A DNA stretch of 64,000 nucleotides from Phaeotremella fagi. Taxonomy: Eukaryota > Basidiomycota > Tremellomycetes > Tremellales > Phaeotremellaceae. The stretch lies in contig BCHU01000002.1 of assembly GCA_001599715.1 (NCBI GenBank), positions 2,232,001 through 2,296,000 of the forward strand, read 5' to 3'. Positions 33,393 to 46,269 of the stretch are shown piece after piece (position 1 is the stretch's first letter; each line of letters opens with the position of its first letter). The translations under genes were made by a program, and so were the position numbers. The notes below the pieces were generated by a model, which ran no database searches, was not told the origin of the DNA, and saw nothing but the letters and a program-made list of their open reading frames with translations.

Positions 33393-34472
33393 ATGAGAAC
33401 AGCCAACTTACTTCTCGCTTTAGCGACCATCGCTACGACAGCTAGATCCATCGTGATTGAAAAATCGATCTGTCTAACGGAAATCCCGTGTTTGAACGAG
33501 CGTGAAATCAAACCACTGGTCAACAGAAACACTGCTCCCAGCCCATCGGTATCCGAAAACAATCAGCTTCTAAGCAACGCTCAAAGAATCGCCCAGGGTC
33601 TACCTTTGAAGCGTCCTGCTATTCGTTCCAAGAATGACAATCAGCCAAGAAACGTCGCTTCGCCTGTTGTTCCGGTAACTTATCAAGGTGTGATTCAGGT
33701 CTTTTCAGGCGCTACGTCACTTGGTTATGTCCAGACTGACCCAAATTATTGGACACCCTTGCTTACGCCTGACATCAACTCGGCTTTGAAAGTTAGCTTT
33801 CAACTTCCCACAGGTGCTACTTCTGGCTCCCAGTTGGATCTTACGCAGGTCGTGAGTGGGGACTCTTTTATCAGATGGCTCACATTATGACAGACAGGTG
33901 GCGTTTCTGCTGCTTATCCTCTACTTGGACTCGTAGTTGGACGTGACAGCACATCCTCTAACATTGCGTCAGGTAGTTTCAACTACTTTTACGTGGATGG
34001 TGCGGCTTCCCCAGGATGTGAGTGTTGTGTTGAGTCTTTGTTACAAGGCTGACATAACGCTAATCACAGCCCAACCTGGGTCTGTACCGATAAGCGCCTC
34101 CAGCTTCTTTGCTGACAGTACTGGACTTGACAAGCAAGTGGAGACTGCGGTTGTAAGTTCTTATCGAGATTTCTCAATCAAGCTGATGAATCCTTAGTGG
34201 AACGTCAACCTTTTGACCGGAGCTTTGGGAGCGCAATGGATTAACACGGATTCATGTGAGTGAAGAGAGACAGTATGTTGCTTAGACACCTCGTCATAGC
34301 ATCACCAACCACTCAAATATTCGTACAATCCAACCATCTTTATGCCGGGGGAGATCCTGCTGCTTTCCAATCTCGATTCCCCGCTCCAGTCACTACTGTC
34401 GTGAGTGTTATGAACCACAGATTTGTTCACTACTGATCCGTTATGTAGACATTGGAGTTCGTGCTACACTGA
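33393..34472 (+). CDS. Secreted protein of a tremellomycete/basidiomycete family, function unknown
   Basis: A signal peptide (MRTANLLLALATIATTARS) is followed by NAQRIAQGLPLKRP, a motif recurrent in basidiomycete secreted proteins. A beta-rich domain follows (GVIQVFSGATSLGYVQTDPNYW). It then continues through exons starting near 33894, 34071, 34200 and 34305. Phases fit with the first intron at 33852-33893, and the stop TGA is at 34470-34472. The later exons read GSFNYFYVDGAASPG, SQPGSVPISASSFFADSTGLDKQVETAVW and LEFVLH at the end. No catalytic motif was recognised. Extracellular or wall-associated location is likely. Confidence 0.65.
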
Positions 34473-34651
34473 AGCAACGTGTTAATCTTTCTATGGACTC
34501 TTACTCTGCGTGGACATTTATGTTTTGTTGGCAAACACTTCCGGCTTGCGATGAATCTCTTTTTGACTGGTTAAGTCAAATCAGGGTTCCTCCAAGTAAT
34601 AACAATTGCATTTCTTTCTATCTATTAGTTCTAAGCTACATTCTTTACAAA

Positions 34652-35857
34652 CTAAGACGACTTGGCAGGGAGAGCGATAGCAATCGCCTCTTCCAAGCCT
34701 GGATACTCTTGAGTCCATCCCAAAGCCTTGGCCTTTTCACTAACTGCCATGAAAGAGTTACCACCAAACATGAACATGTCTCCAGTGCCTTCTGGGATAC
34801 TGATCGCACCTGGATGAGGGATGTCACCTCTGGCGTGAAGTTTATCACCGATAAGAGTGACGATTGGACCCCATTGATGTTGAGCGAAACCAGCATAAAG
34901 GTAGTTTGACCATCCATGGGAACCAGGAGTGGCAACAGTTGATTCTGGGTTGGAAAGAGAGTGGTTGATTAAAATTGTAAAGAGGTTGGTCAGGTCGGAA
35001 ACGTGAACCTGTGGTGTGTCAGTTGAAGTTCATTGAGAGAATATAAACTACGCACGTTACCCCAGATGTTTTCTCCTTTTCCAATGTAAGCAGCCTGACC
35101 AGTTCTTTTGGCGTAACGAACATAGGCTGGAATTTGAAGGGAGAGCTCTATGTTAAAATAAGCTAAGGTCAAGCTGACGCGATTCCTACTTACTGTTTCC
35201 TGGACCAAGACCAGGGCCGTAGACAGTTGGACCAGCGACGACATACGCTGATATCACACCTCTTTCAGCGGCACGAACGATTCTGGCAAGTCAGCATGGG
35301 CATTGCAATGTAAACTTACACTTTGTCACCAGTGTGGAAATAGGCCGTGTCGGGAAGACTTTCGAGTCTTTCATGGCTGGCATCCTATCCACGTCAGTCT
35401 CCTACGTCGCAAAAAGAGCTCCACCACTTACAGACCAGACATCATCACCAGCAAGACCATCAGCACCGTACAAGACAGAACCAGAACCGGAGATTTGAAG
35501 AAGAACAGGTTTGATAGCTGAAGTTTTCGCTCTGACTTCAAGGGCTTCGACAATCGCTTGCATGGTAGCATCACCACCTCCAAAGGGAACAGCAAAGTTG
35601 AGAACGATATCATGTTGACCGGCAAGAGTACCAAGAAGCTGTGCGTCTTCCATTGAACCAAGTTCAACGTTGATGTTGAATGGTGCAAAGATCGAAGCTT
35701 TGGAGGGATCACGAACGATAGTGGTGATGTTTTTAGAGTCGAATGTCTTGAGTAAGGTGTCAAGTACAGTACCTGAGGAGTTAGTGATGTTCGAAAACGA
35801 TTACTTACCACCGATGTATCCGGTAGCACCAGTGATGAAAATTCTTGGAGAGGACAT
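34652..35857 (-). CDS. NAD(P)-dependent epimerase/dehydratase (extended SDR)
   Basis: The protein starts MSSPRIFITGATGYIGG, with the Rossmann GxxGxxG motif split by the first intron. It continues with IVRDPSKA, NFAVPFGGGDATMQAIVEAL, LLQISGSGSVLYG, YVVAGPTVYGPG and a C-terminal YAGFAQHQWGPIVTLIGDKL. About six exons. It belongs to the atypical SDR group of fungal NAD-dependent epimerases with unknown sugar or aldehyde substrates. The canonical Tyr-x3-Lys pair is not obvious, as in several such fungal proteins. Its 3' end faces that of the secreted protein gene, 179 bp away. Confidence 0.75.
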
Positions 35858-36232
35858 TTTTGAGTTGCGTTGGATTAGAAAAGTTGGATGAAAGTTGAGA
35901 CTATGTTAGAAGGTGGGTTGGATCGGTGATGAGATGAGAAAAACATGTTGCTCATCAACAGTATTTATATGTCAATCTTGACCACTGCCAAGATCTGATC
36001 TTGATCATCCACATCGAAATGATATCAATCTCGAAACATTTGAGACCCAAAAAGTACGGAAATTCCACGGTTATACACCGTTCCTGGCCACAAATAAAGG
36101 CGTTACCGTAAAACGGATTCCCTCCTTTAAGAAATCGATACAAGATTCGAAAGCCTTTCCATCTTCATTACGGAGAGGCCGTGTTCTCTTTCCATCTTCC
36201 CAACTAACATTAATAATCGATGAATTATAACA
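35858..36232. other. Divergent promoter region
   Basis: This is upstream sequence of the epimerase (left) and a Zn2Cys6 regulator (right). No gene was seen. Confidence 0.5.
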
Positions 36233-38730
36233 ATGGAACCAAAACTCCCTTCCTCTGGTAAAGCTCCACGGAGAGCCCTAAGTTGTACTGAATGTAAACG
36301 ACGGAAAACAAAGGTGATCATTTTTCTCTTTAATCTGCTCATTACTGAACTACGTATTCCCAAATTCCAGTGCTCTGCTCTTGGAAAGACTCCCTGTGAC
36401 GCTTGTGTGAAGAGAAAGAAACCTGGTGATTGTGTCTGGCTGGATGTGTCTTCGTATTCATATCCGTAAGTCTGTTGTCTGTCGAAGCTCATGCTCAATC
36501 TAGGCCGTCAAGAGAATCCACAAACAATGCTACAGAGTCAATGCGTAATGAGATCAATCAATTGCGAGCCCTGGTTGATAATCTTCAACGTCAGAAGGAG
36601 ATCACTCCATCAGTCCAGCAATCAAACGTCCCTTCACCAAGCAGCTGGCAAGTCAACATCAATAGTAGTGCAACGTCTCCATCGCCAGCACCACCGAATC
36701 ATCCAGTGGAAGATGCTGTCACGTCTATGGAGGAATTGATCATCTCACCAGCTCAATTGCCAGCTGTCGCCAGAGGCGGTTCAGTCTCTAGTCCAGATCT
36801 CATCCAACCATATCAATCGAAACGCTCACTTGAAGATCAAATCAGGCAGCAGGTTTTGGTTGATGCTATTCATGCAAATGATCCGTATCCAGATGTGATT
36901 GGGCGTATTCTGGTGCGAGAGTACTTTGATGGACCAGTGAACAAGGCTTGGAAAGTGGGTTTGCTCCTGATCCCAACTAATCTCAGATCATACACGAACC
37001 ACAATTCCTTCGTCAATTCAACGAATACGCCTCCAAGACACCAGAAGCTAGAAGAGAGCAGACAGATTTGGTATGGATGGCTTTGTATTTTATGGTAAGC
37101 ATGTCGTCAATCCTTTCTGACATTTAGGTTTTAGTTTTTGCGATCAAATTCATCTCAACCGAAGATCTGCTCTCACCAGTTCATGGTCCTCAAGATCTGG
37201 AGGGGTTGATACAAACTTTTTATCAGGCTAGTTTAAGCACTTTGGAAATCTCCAATTATCTATCAGTCCCTCAGGTCTGCCATATCCAGGTATGTCTCAG
37301 AAGGTTGTTAGCTTCTAACAATGCAGACTAGTCTGCACTATACGTTGTATCTATTTGTAAGTCCAACGACTGGGCTGGGGTTTTGACATCCACAGCATTT
37401 TGGTTCGTCACCGGAGGAGGCTAATATTGGGCTGCGACACGTTGATGCTGCTACAACTACAAGTCAATGGCTTGATCTCGATGTGATGGACACTCCAGAG
37501 CCAAAATTACCAGTTGGTGACGTCGCTTTAGAAGGTCTTGCGCCCAACGTAGCTTTGGAACTGTGTAAACGTCTGATACATATACTTTCCTTCTTCGATG
37601 GATCCATGACCAAACGACCTGGAACTTGGCGTCTTGGAAACAGTGAGTTCTTTTTGAATGTCCAACTGATCAAAGTCACCACTCCGTTACCTCTTAATTG
37701 TAATCTTGTGGATCCTGTTATCAAGGATACCCCGGGATATCTTTTTACTGAAGCGACGCTTGCAAGGGTGAGTTGTAAAGAATCCCTGGTACTCACGCGT
37801 TCATCCCTAGGTTGGTAGCAATTTCGCCTCCGCTGTTCGTCATCACAACTTGTCAAGAAGTAGGTTGTGCTAGCGATCTACACTAACCTTATAGACTTGA
37901 CCTTTGATGAAGTAATAGCCTACGATCGCTCTCTACGGTTGGTGCTTGGAGCTATTCCTCCTACAACCAGCGACCTGTCGTTTACCTGTGAGTTTGGTGT
38001 CTCTAGTTTTGGATTGTCCTAACTTTGAACAGGGCAGATACAGATGATCTTTTGCAGTAGGTTGTCCCCTGACCCTTAGATCATCTCTCACTTTGCAGGT
38101 ATTCACAATCGAATCTTACGCATTCACCGGCCATACATGACCACAGGTTATATCGAGGCATCCAAGGAGATATCTCGACTTGCTTCTGTCGACAGTGCCA
38201 AACGAATTATAGAAGCGCAAACCTTGTTCAACGTCGATCTGCGGCTACGCCCCAGGTGAGTTTAAAAACCGTCGAAGCGCTTACGCTTACCAACAGAAGA
38301 TTCGTCAAACGTTGGATACTAGGTGCTGCGTTTGTCTTAGCATTAGATTACATGCTTGGGAACGTCAGCAGTCGTATGGGCCTCGTACAGGCTCGTAACT
38401 TGTTCCTACACCCAAATCCATTCGACCCAACACCTGAGGTGACGGAAGAAGGGATTAAGACGTTGAACGCGTTGTTGCTGGTTGCTGATTCTTCTGACTC
38501 TGTTCGACGAGACACCATTGAAGATGATCTTACCTACAGATTGAGTGAAGTCAAAGCCAAGCTTGGTAAGTTGTTTGTTGACCTAAAGACTGATCTTTTC
38601 AATAGCTGCCGAGTCTATTGTCAATCTCGACTTTAGTTTGTATTTACAATCGCTACCTCAACCAACTGTCAACATTAACAACAGCATTGAACCACTTTAC
38701 AACTTCAACGTCCAGTCTGGTTCCTTCTAG
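36233..38730 (+). CDS. Zn2Cys6 transcription factor A
   Basis: The binuclear zinc cluster CTECKRRKTKCSALG...CDACVKRKKPGDC is interrupted by an intron after KTK. A short coiled coil follows (MRNEINQLRALVDNLQRQKE), then a fungal_trans middle region (YPDVIGRILVREYFDGPVNKAWK, FHFGSSPEEANIGLRHV, KRLIHILSFFDGSM). About ten exons are present; the last reads SLYLQSLPQPTVNINN and ends at 38728-38730. It is transcribed divergently from the NAD epimerase and convergent to the second zinc-cluster factor. It may control either adjoining group. Confidence 0.8.
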
Positions 38731-38882
38731 CTTTGATAATAGATCATTACTTAGATAGTTTGATGCATTTTTGGGTTTCATGCTACAGCCGATGATCAGC
38801 GATTTTAGTGATACAAAATCCGTCGACACCATAAGAGAGAATATTAAATTGATCTAAAACCCGTTTGTATCGTGATTTTGTT

Positions 38883-41567
38883 CTACGACGGATTACAGAA
38901 CCATTCCTGCAGAACCTGCTGAGATTGTCAGTGTGAACCTCAAATACCCCGAGCAACCCACTTGATCCCATTGATCATCTCTAAAATTCGCCAGATCAAT
39001 ATCAGGTATATTATGCGGTAATAACGCAGCAGGTGGTTTTGGAGATTGGCGTGACATTGATTGATTCACCATCGATCCATCTGTGAAAGGATCCAACCCT
39101 AGTCCACCGAACCAGGGATCCATGTCGAATTGTGCTTGATAATCAGCAGAAGAAGAGTCGTCGTTGATTTCCCATTCTACCGTGCTATTCGCCGTGGCCT
39201 TTGAAGCCTTTGAATGAGTTGCCAAACCTTGGAGGAACTTGGCCTGTAACGCAGCGGTCGTGTCCGGATTAGCAACTTCTTTGAATATTCCAGACGTTTG
39301 TGATATGAGAACTATCGCATCGACGCGTTGTTGATGGGAAAAGGTTACGCTGTTGATGACCTGAAGGTTAGTCCGGGAATAAATTCATACCTACAGCTTG
39401 AAGGAAACAGGCGGCGTCTGAAAGATTAGCATCAGCACCATTCAACCTTGCCATTTCACTTACAAGCTACCATGATCGAAACACTATCTTGAGCGTGATG
39501 TAACATGTTACAATCGATATTATGAATGACTCGTAACTGGGTCAAACTTTCCATCGCTAGATCATAGCAGTATCTTTCTGCTTTAGCTATCCTAGGAGAC
39601 GCAGGCACCGAGTCCAAACTAGAGATGGTGTGTTTAAGATCGACAGCGAAGCTGTTCAGAGTAAGACGGATCTAGGGTCAGGTTGGTGTTGTACTTCAAC
39701 TTACATGCAGTTCGAAAAAGGACAACAGAGCCATGTAGATCTGGGGTGATTGGTATTTTTCAGTTTCGTCTCGCCAGAATACCCTCCATTCATCTAGATC
39801 GTGACTGTGGTTGTCAGAGGGATAATGTTGATAAACCTACTTGACAGCTAATGATCAGTGCTGTACATTTTGCCCACTCACTCAATAGTTGTCTCGCTGC
39901 TACAGCTTTTGCTGTTTCACCAGCGAGGTCCAAAGTTGGAAGTAAGGAATCCATTGCCTCGGACTGATTGTAAGTCGAAACCAACATACAGCACCCACCG
40001 ATATATATCGCAGCTCGGTGAATCCGGCAATAACAGCGTCTCCATGAACTCTGAACGGATGGTTGGAGAATTGACGTGGATTACGAAGTATCGAATCTCG
40101 AGCTCGAATACTCCAGTCTACGAGTCAGTTGTGTCGTGTATCGATCCTCACCTCGTCCCGTAGCAGAAGCCATGGCTCTGTCCATCATGAACGCCCTATC
40201 TATCAGCCCTCCTCGTCGGTATCAACGTACAGCATCCAAGTTCGTATCTGGTTTCGTCGCTCTCGTTGTTGAAGCTCAGTCAAGTCAGGTTTATCGAATT
40301 CAGGTGTACAATTGAGACCAATCTCCACAGCAGCTCGACAGATCTGCAAGATCAGTTACGGAGTCAACCATAACTCACCAGTCCAACATAGATCCATGCC
40401 CGAGTGTCACGTCGAGATTTCCAAAAGTACATCTAAAGTATTAGCATAATTACGATACAAGTCATCTTACCACCATCCAACTCTGTACTGTCTCCACTGT
40501 ACTTCGTCCATTCAGTACAGCTTGGATAGAATGCTCCACGACAACTCTAGAAAGTATCCCCGTAAGACCAGGAGCGATGAATCTTGCAGCAGCGGAGAGA
40601 ATAGCTGAAAATCTTCTTGTGTTAGTTATGAAAACCACTGCGTACTTACAAAAATGGACTTTTCTCTCTCACATACCCAAACGAGTGCAAATGTGGATCG
40701 AAAAGTAGAATGATCGGGTTCAGTGATTGGAAAAAGCTAAGTGTCAGCAGTATCCCACCCCTCACCCACAATGAAAACAACTGCCGAGCTACGTCCAAAG
40801 CAATGATACCCCTCGAAACGATGTCTGGCTGCACTGTTCTTGACATGACGCGATTTTGCCGTGGTGGATCTTCAGGCGATGAAGAATCTAACAAATTGTG
40901 TAAGGAGAAAGGTCGACCAGGTCCAGAAATGAATGGTAAAGGATGAGCAGCAGTGTAAACCGCTGGTGCAGGGATGGGGGACCCGTCTCTCTCATCACCA
41001 CTGCCATCGATCGATCCAATAGGAATGGTCCATGATGCTGGGCTGTTTTGAATACTAGCTGATCGTTGAGAGTGTGTGAGATTATTAGGAACGATAGGGG
41101 CTATGGAAGTTGGATCATTGATGACATTGGGAGGTTGTGTTGACCGTTCCATTTCATCAGTCGCTTTGGGGAGATCAAGACCACGGACTCTGAATGTCAG
41201 GAGAGCATACTTTTAGTGCTTACCTTTTCCTGCCCCTCTTGTGTTCTTCAATGATACACACGCATCCTGTAGCCTTACATCGATCGCATCGTGTTGATGC
41301 ATCAGAAAAGTTACATTTCGCTTTACAACGTCGACAAAGGATGCAAGCAACGAAAGCAGGTGACCGCTTGACCCCCTTTGATTTGGATTTTGAATCGGTG
41401 GATTGAAGGCCGGCTTCGATAGTTTGTAGCTTCTGTATACTGGAAAGGTCGTTGTTCTTCATCAAGTCATCTTTGAGAGATTGCAGGAGGGAGGAAACGT
41501 CCGAGTTGGAAGACAAATTGGATGTAGGTCCCTTTGAATCATTAATCAGGCCGGAAAAAGAAGACAT
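38883..41567 (-). CDS. Zn2Cys6 transcription factor B
   Basis: The N-terminus is Ser/Lys-rich, followed by CILCRRCKAKCNFSDASTRC...CDRCKATGCVC, a zinc cluster with slightly odd spacing, and a basic RGRKR. The second exon carries a Pro/Ser linker (GDERDGSPIPAPAVYTAAHP). The remaining exons over 40.6-39.2 kb encode a helical middle region. The 3' end is uncertain: without a last intron the protein ends at 38893-38895 (AGMVL). With an intron from GTGGGT near 38970 it ends WFCNPS at 38883-38885. Its start is divergent from the lactonase gene, only 221 bp away. Confidence 0.7.
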
Positions 41568-41788
41568 GGCATTGATTATGGTGAAATGAGCGGTGGGAAT
41601 AGAAATATACAGTTATATTCAAAGGATATGTTGGGTACCATGAATTAGTGCGTACTAGGAGAACAAGCAGATGATCAAATAAACTATAAACTCGACAACC
41701 AGGTGAATAGAGCGGTGCTCGGTCCACTTTAACCGGGTCGTCGTATATACTCCTGTCATGGAATATTCCCTCTTCTCCACCCAACATC

Positions 41789-43030
41789 ATGTCCAAGAAA
41801 CATTTGATCGTTTTTGGTACCCATGACAGGTTCCTCCGAAGTGTAGTTTTTGACGAAGAGAGAAGGACTCTTTCACACTCTACGGTGTTCGAAATAACAG
41901 GCCATGTCCAGGATCCACCTGCAGGTGTATCTTGGGTCGTCAGACATCCGTAGGTAATTGTTTTGGCGGTTCACTGATACCAGAACCCATCGTGATATCA
42001 TCTACTGTAACAGCTGGGCTGAGGGTCGTGTTTTCATGCTAAAAGTTATGGACGCCCTTGGCAACGTAAAGGTGTTGGATGAAGCATCGAGTGGTGGAAT
42101 AGGTACGACCCATCTGGCTGTTTACCCGGATGGAAGTAAGCTGGTCATGGCTAATGTAGGTTCTACCTTGGTTAGAGCTGACATTGTAGTACATGTCCGG
42201 TAGTGTAACCGCACTCAACCTTTCCAAAACTGGAGAATTCTTGGGAAAAACTCCCAACAAGGGACTCGTTTTCACTTTCACCCCGGGTCCTCCATTACCT
42301 CATTTCAGACAAGATGCCCCACACGCCCATCAGATTGTCATTCACAATGATAACGTGTTTGTACCAGACTTGGGATCGAATAAAGTCTGGTGGCTCAAAT
42401 TGGATTCTGAAGGGAGTCGATGGGAGATGCAGCAGGAGATTAACGAATTTGAACTGAACGACGGTCCAAGACATTGCGCTGTTCATCCTACCGGTAAGTT
42501 TCTCATGTGTTCCGCTCTAACTCTTAGGATCACATCTTTACGTTCTCAGTGAAATGTCAAACGTGTTATCCATCCACACTCTACCCACAAATCCTCTAGA
42601 AGAGAAGAGCGTGGTGATCAAGAGGTTCAGCATTCTACCCCCAGAAGATGAGAACGATCTTGCCAGAAAGGAGATGACCGCAGCCGAAATCCTCCTCCTT
42701 CCGTCAACCACTCCATCAGGTCCACTCCTTCTGCTCTGCACCAATCGTGATACACCACGTGATGGTGGGGACTCGATCGCTTTATTCAAAGTGTCTTCTA
42801 GCGATGGTAGCGATGTCGAGAGGACGGAAGAAAAGTGGTCAACCCCTGTGTCAAAACACCTTCGTGCTATGGAAGCGGACGACACAAATGGTCTGGTCAT
42901 TCTTGCAGGTAGAGAAGGTGGCGAAGTGGTTATGATGAAACGAGTGGGTGAGGATGGTCTTGGATTAGAAGAGATCGCAAGATTGGACGCTCCGTATAAC
43001 CTCGTAGTTCCTGTTTGGATTACGGTGTAG
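41789..43030 (+). CDS. Lactonase, 7-bladed beta-propeller (6-phosphogluconolactonase-like)
   Basis: Four exons (41789-41949, 41984-42155, 42190-42493, 42528-43030) give 379 residues. Conserved lactonase_10 (PF10282-type) blocks are visible: VFGTHDRFL at the start, GGIGTTHLAVYPDGSKLVMAN, APHAHQIVIHNDNVFVPDLGSNKVW and NDGPRHCAVHPT. These correspond to repeated propeller blades. The family opens sugar-acid lactones such as 6-phosphogluconolactone, galactonolactone or carboxymuconolactone. It is divergent from zinc-cluster factor B and convergent to a class II aldolase, suggesting a lactone/aldonate route. Confidence 0.85.
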
Positions 43031-43234
43031 ATTTACTACATGCACTTGATGCTACCTGCCAGACTTTTTGACAAGGCACCTATCTCAGAATGGCTCTAGC
43101 TCGATCGTAGAGATGTTGGGTGAGCAAATTCAGACGGAAACCATGCTCGTAGAAGGTGTTTATAACTTGACACCTCTAAGCAGCAATCACATTCATACAG
43201 ATGTTAAGAGGGTAGTCTATTCAAACTCCACACT

Positions 43235-44274
43235 CTATTCCAAGAAATCACCGTTCGTTTCCTTTAACAAAAGTTGGTACTCTGGTTGGAACTACGAGAC
43301 ATGAGATCGGTTTTTTCTTTTAAATCACCCCACTTACGTTAAGATACATCAGCTCCCAGTTCTGGTTGGTTGATTTGGTGTAAGCAGCGTCTTCCGGTGC
43401 GATGATCTTCTTTTTGACACCGTTTGCCTCAGCTGCCTCGGCCAGTAACTGTTGGTGGCAGGCTTTCTCCAACAGACAGAAGAGATAAATACATTCGTCC
43501 ACGGTTCGACCGACTGCAAGTCAGTTTTCGTAAGCACACTACTCACGAGTCAGCAAACCATGGTTCTGCAGGATGCAACATAGGTTTTTGTCCCCAAGAG
43601 CCTTTGCAATGTTCAAACCCTCGGCGTCACTCAAGACGACACCGCCGTAATTGGCGTAAACGGACAAGTTGTCGTGGAACAAACAAGCGTCTTGTTGAAT
43701 GATGTCGATGGGCTTACCAAACGCTGCCCAAGTTTTTCCGTAGAAACTGTGACAATGAGCAGCGGCGACAACGTCTGGTCGCAGCTTATGTACAGTGTGG
43801 TGGATAACATAACCAGCTTCGTTGATAGCGAGTTGAGCACCGTCTTCATGAACATATCCCTCTGGTGTCACCAGGACGAGATCGGAAGCCTGTCTATCAA
43901 TCCTCATCGTGTGTATTACCCACCTTGATGAGAGAGAAATGCATGGCGAACGGATTCATCCAATAATGATCCGGCATGACTGGATCACGGACAGTAATGT
44001 GACCTGCTGTCCCCTCACCGTAACCGAGTTTACCCCAGTATCTAAAACACGCTGCCATGTGTTCTTTGATCCATTTACGCTCAGCATACTTGTCATCGAA
44101 TGGAGGAACCCCTTTCAACTTGATTTTACCATCCTTGTCTCCTCGCCATACTCGATCGAAAGCGTTGGCGACAAGGTTGGTGGAATAAGTCTTGCCGAAC
44201 TCGACATTTCCTCCTTGGAGGTTGAGAGTTGTTGGAGGACTAGTGGTGGTTGTTGTGGTAGCGTTGGGACTCAT
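43235..44274 (-). CDS. Class II aldolase/adducin-family protein
   Basis: The first exon encodes a Thr-rich start, then GVPPFDDKYAERKWIKEHMAACFRYWGKLGYGEGTAGHITVRDP. The core block is ASDLVLVTPEGYVHEDGAQL, VVAAAHCHSFYGKTWA (metal-binding HxH) and CCILQNHGLLT (third His). The last exon reads FQPEYQLLLKETNGDFLE before the stop at 43235-43237. Members include L-fuculose/L-rhamnulose phosphate aldolases and eukaryotic adducin-head relatives. With the HxH and H ligands present a Zn-dependent lyase activity is plausible. It lies beside a lactonase and an SMP-30-type gene. Confidence 0.85.
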
Positions 44275-44505
44275 GATGTAGATGTTGATGTCTTGTCTTT
44301 TCTGACATCTCCAAGTTCCGCTGAGTACTGTATATGTACCCATGACCACCCATCACCCTGAACGGTCAATTCGGTGGTGACCTTGGTGGCCTCCACAATA
44401 TCCATTCATTTAGTCGGTCCGGTCCATCTCAAGATGAATTAAACTCTACATATTCTAGACTTTTGAACTGTACCCACAAGTCCACTTCAAAAATCATTTT
44501 ACAAT

Positions 44506-45676
44506 ATGCGTCATGTTCAAGTTACTGAGCCAGAGGTAAAGCTTTCACAGGTGTTGGGGGAAGGTGAGTTTGTATGTGGACAGTGACTGACCTCAGGCTG
44601 TGTTTGGGTACGTACTGTATGTGGCGCGTGTGAATCTGACTTGTAAAGGATTCGGTTACCCAACGTCTGTACTGGCTCGATATTGAGAGCAAACAAGTAT
44701 GGACATATGAGCCCAGCACGAAGATCTGTGGTTTCGAGCAGTTTGACGAAAAACTCGCTTCGTTGGCGTTGTTCAAATCGGGCACAGGGGTGAGTACTAT
44801 ATCAAACCATAACTCATCTACAGTTTATCGCTTCATCTGTCTCTGGGTTCAACACCTTTCCAGCGGTTCCGTTCCCACCAACTTACAAACCCAGTCAGGC
44901 CAAAGATACCCTCCCTGCCCGACATGCGTACCTAATCGACAGTGGTGTCACCCTCTCCGCAATCGAGAAACGAGTCAACGACGGTGCGTGCGATGACGCC
45001 GGAAGATTTATAGCTGGTTCAATGGGAACTCAATACATGTCAGCAGTGGGAAAAGTCTACTCTGTCACCGCTAAGGAAGGGGGATATGAATCAAAACTTG
45101 TCACTGACGGTGTTACATGTACGAACGGGATGGGTTGGACTAGAAACGGGAAAACAATGTAATCCTCACTTTAACGTAGCTGACATCTAGGTATTTCACA
45201 GACAGTTGGGTTCCAGAGATTGCAGTCTTCGACTATGACTTGGTGGGTTCGAAGCTGGGTTCCGCTAATGACAGTCAACTGGCGTCATGAGTAACAGAAG
45301 AACGTTCTCCAAGCTTTCACGGGAAGAATATGGCGAACCAGACGGCCTCTGCATGGACGCAGAAGATGGTGTTTGGTCCGCTCGTTTCATGTGCGGCAAA
45401 GTCATTCGAATCAATCCTGAAGGACAAGTCGACGTGGTGATTGAATTCCCTACAGCTTGGCATATGACATGTTGCGTTTTCGGAGGTGGGTGTGGAAGTG
45501 GTTAGATCTGACTGCTAGGTCCGAACTTGGAGGATTTATACGTCACCACTGCAGACTCTACACGTGCATTGGCACCTGAAATGGGAAGGAACGACCGAGC
45601 AGACGGTGGAAGTTTGTTTGTAGTCAAAGGACTTGGTTACAAAGGAGTCGAGAGGGGTCGATTTGCAGACAAGTAG
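44506..45676 (+). CDS. SMP-30/gluconolactonase/LRE-family lactonase
   Basis: About six exons start at the ATG 44506. The Glu metal ligand is in GEGCVW, split by an intron. Next come RLYWLDIESKQVW, DGVTCTNGMGWTRNGKTMYFTDS (Asn ligand and blade), DLSTGVMSNRRTF, EPDGLCMDAEDGVW (Asp ligand) and LEDLYVTTADST. This is the regucalcin/SMP-30 propeller, a six-bladed divalent-cation-dependent lactonase acting on aldonolactones. The phase-0 exon starting TCAACTGGC gives the family motif YDYDLSTG..SNRR, confirming the splice. Its 5' end faces that of the aldolase, 231 bp away, so the two probably share a promoter. Confidence 0.85.
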
Positions 45677-45733
45677 TTTTTTGTACCGGATGTAAAGGTT
45701 GCTACATTGCGCAGCTTTAAGCATTAGAATTTA

Positions 45734-46094
45734 TCAGGTCATCACGGTCCCGACAAAGGCGTCGCGCTTCTTGGCGTCTTGAACGGTTTTCACGGTCACC
45801 GGATCCAGGCCAAGAGAGTAGGTGACATGGCCTATGTACGTTGAAAAGAGTGGTGTGGGATGCTGTGATGCTTGGGACGCTGCTGTCTTCAGCAACGTCG
45901 CGTTGAGCAGTGTTTGGCAGGTACGATCAAAAGGACACAGTCGATCAGCCTCACTCTGTAATCCCAGGGAATGCCGATGCTTGAGCGTCTACTGATTCCT
46001 TTGTCACTGTATGACTTACTTTCTTATGCATCCATTCTGTCCATTTATCTAGATCTGACAAAACCAGTGAAGCGGGGTCTGGAGTAACCCCCAT
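45734..46094 (-). CDS. Small two-exon hypothetical protein
   Basis: Exon 1 (46094-46020) starts ATG and reads GVTPDPASLVLSDLDKWTEW. Exon 2 (45955-45734) continues in phase with SEADRLCPFDRTCQTLLNAT and ends DAKKRDAFVGTVMT before TGA. A 64-bp GT-AG intron joins them, for a total of 98 residues. No family was recognised. It converges on the SMP-30 gene, 57 bp away, and is divergent from the porter gene at 46270. Being too short for a single long ORF, it would be missed by a simple ORF scan. Codon composition looks genuine. Confidence 0.45.
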
Positions 46095-46269
46095 TCAGCC
46101 TTTCGCCAATGCTGGGGACTTGTACGGTGTGTAAAAATAACTTTGATCTGACCAGCTGACCCAATGGCCCCAACAGCGGCCACTTCCTTTATTTTCCTGA
46201 TGAACACGACGTATAAGATGTCGAAGGAAACAATGCTTCTTTTCTTCCCAATTCCACTTCCACAACACA

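Noticed and set aside
39858..40315. Plus-strand ORFs of 79-101 codons inside zinc-cluster gene B
   Set aside because: They lie antisense to the exons of the regulator and have no family signal.
41789..42281. Lactonase region as a frameshifted pseudogene
   Set aside because: Apparent frame changes are explained by three short introns with correct splice sites and phases, giving a full 379-residue protein.
45734..45960. Possible Ty3/gypsy reverse-transcriptase relic (YIGHV...GLDPVTVK)
   Set aside because: The resemblance is to a short, weak motif only. The same bases fit better as exon 2 of a small spliced gene with its own ATG exon, and no other retroelement domain or LTR is nearby.
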